Source of the DNA: Xiphophorus maculatus
Taxonomy: Eukaryota > Chordata > Actinopteri > Cyprinodontiformes > Poeciliidae
DNA length: 64,000 bases
Direction: 5' to 3'
Assembly (NCBI RefSeq): GCF_002775205.1
Contig: NC_036454.1
Span: 11,614,882 to 11,678,881 of the forward strand
Shown here: piece after piece, positions 63,417-64,000 of the stretch
How the letters are laid out: every line of letters begins with the position of its first letter
Position numbering within the stretch: position 1 is the first letter of the stretch
Notes under the pieces: model-generated
What the model saw: the letters and a program-made list of their open reading frames with translations, nothing else
Database searches by the model: none
Told to the model about the DNA's origin: nothing
Position numbers and translations under genes: made by a program

Positions 63417-64000
63417 GTAAGAAGATCATGTTTGTTTCACTCATTGTTAAATCAGCCTGTGGCTCTTCTGCCTGCTGCAGATACAGACAGACAGAGTTGT
63501 CCATTCATTGCTGATTCTAGCCTTTGTTTCGTCTTTCTTGGGCTTTTCTTCCGCTTGTGGGCAGCTTTGTGTGTCTCTCTGTCATTAAACTTCCTTTATC
63601 CTTCTGGGCATTGTTACTTTAACACGCTGGATATGTGGCAGCTTGGTTTAGTCGCACCATCTGAGCTAAATTAACAATCAGCGGCTGGTTGTTGGACGCT
63701 AGAAGTTTGTGTCCAGCTTTTAAAATGACTTTCTTGTCCTCATTTTATGTTAAAACGTGAGATACTGAAGGGGGTATTTGTGTTTCTCTATATTTAGCCA
63801 GGGTTAATCCCGTGTTATGTAATCTGGATGATTGGTGTAAAATATGGATAGAATTTCTCGAAAGGCGATACAAGCATGAAACTTTGAATAAATGTTTTTT
63901 ATGGGGGTAGGCTACCTGACAATGTTGGGGGACAAAAAAAATATAATTGTCTTAGCAACGGTCTCTTGGAAACCATTTTCTTATGACATATTGTTGCATT
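63417..64000. other. Intron after the second first exon
   Basis: From the donor at 63,417 to the window end nothing further is recognised. There is no acceptor followed by a RING-like frame. Confidence 0.5.

Overview
The window is nuclear genomic DNA from a ray-finned fish, most likely a teleost. Four vertebrate genes with GT-AG introns lie head to tail on the + strand. They sit in AT-rich, CA/TA-microsatellite-rich DNA strewn with decayed Tc1-like transposons of the type common in teleosts. The species cannot be fixed from the sequence.

Layout: (1) 1-9,050, the 3' part of fem1c (substrate receptor of a CUL2 ubiquitin ligase), with five coding exons at 4,340-7,428, the stop at 7,426 and a 3' UTR ending near a poly(A) signal at 9,029. 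The N-terminal exons lie left of the window. (2) 9,050-30,970, a 22-kb gene-free interval with long CA and TA microsatellites, several Tc1-like relics, short perfect palindromes and possible regulatory patches. (3) 31,090-35,880, ccdc112, complete in 14 exons and 499 codons, poly(A) signal at 35,991. (4) 36,556-48,893, pggt1b, the beta subunit of protein geranylgeranyltransferase I, complete in 9 exons and 367 codons with the zinc ligands intact. A hAT-type MITE sits in one of its introns. (5) 48,900-58,200, intergenic DNA with three more Tc1-like relics. (6) 58,200-64,000, the 5' end of trim36: a first coding exon at 58,697-58,759 and a second ATG exon at 63,378-63,416 that ends in the same phase and may be an alternative first exon. 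The RING exon lies right of the window.

The order fem1c-ccdc112-pggt1b-trim36, all on one strand, matches human 5q22-q23 as I recall it, and this supports the assignments. The four genes are not a pathway: two are ubiquitin-ligase components, one is a lipid transferase and one is a coiled-coil protein. What links them is ancient linkage. No CRISPR array, bacterial operon, rRNA or tRNA gene was seen. The observations most worth checking are the two in-phase trim36 first exons, a 48-bp near-perfect palindrome at 10,130, a nested wobble-paired hairpin at 24,320, an unexplained stop-free stretch on the minus strand at 490-690, a consensus CTCF-type motif at 39,379 and an (ATTCT)13 array in trim36 intron 1.
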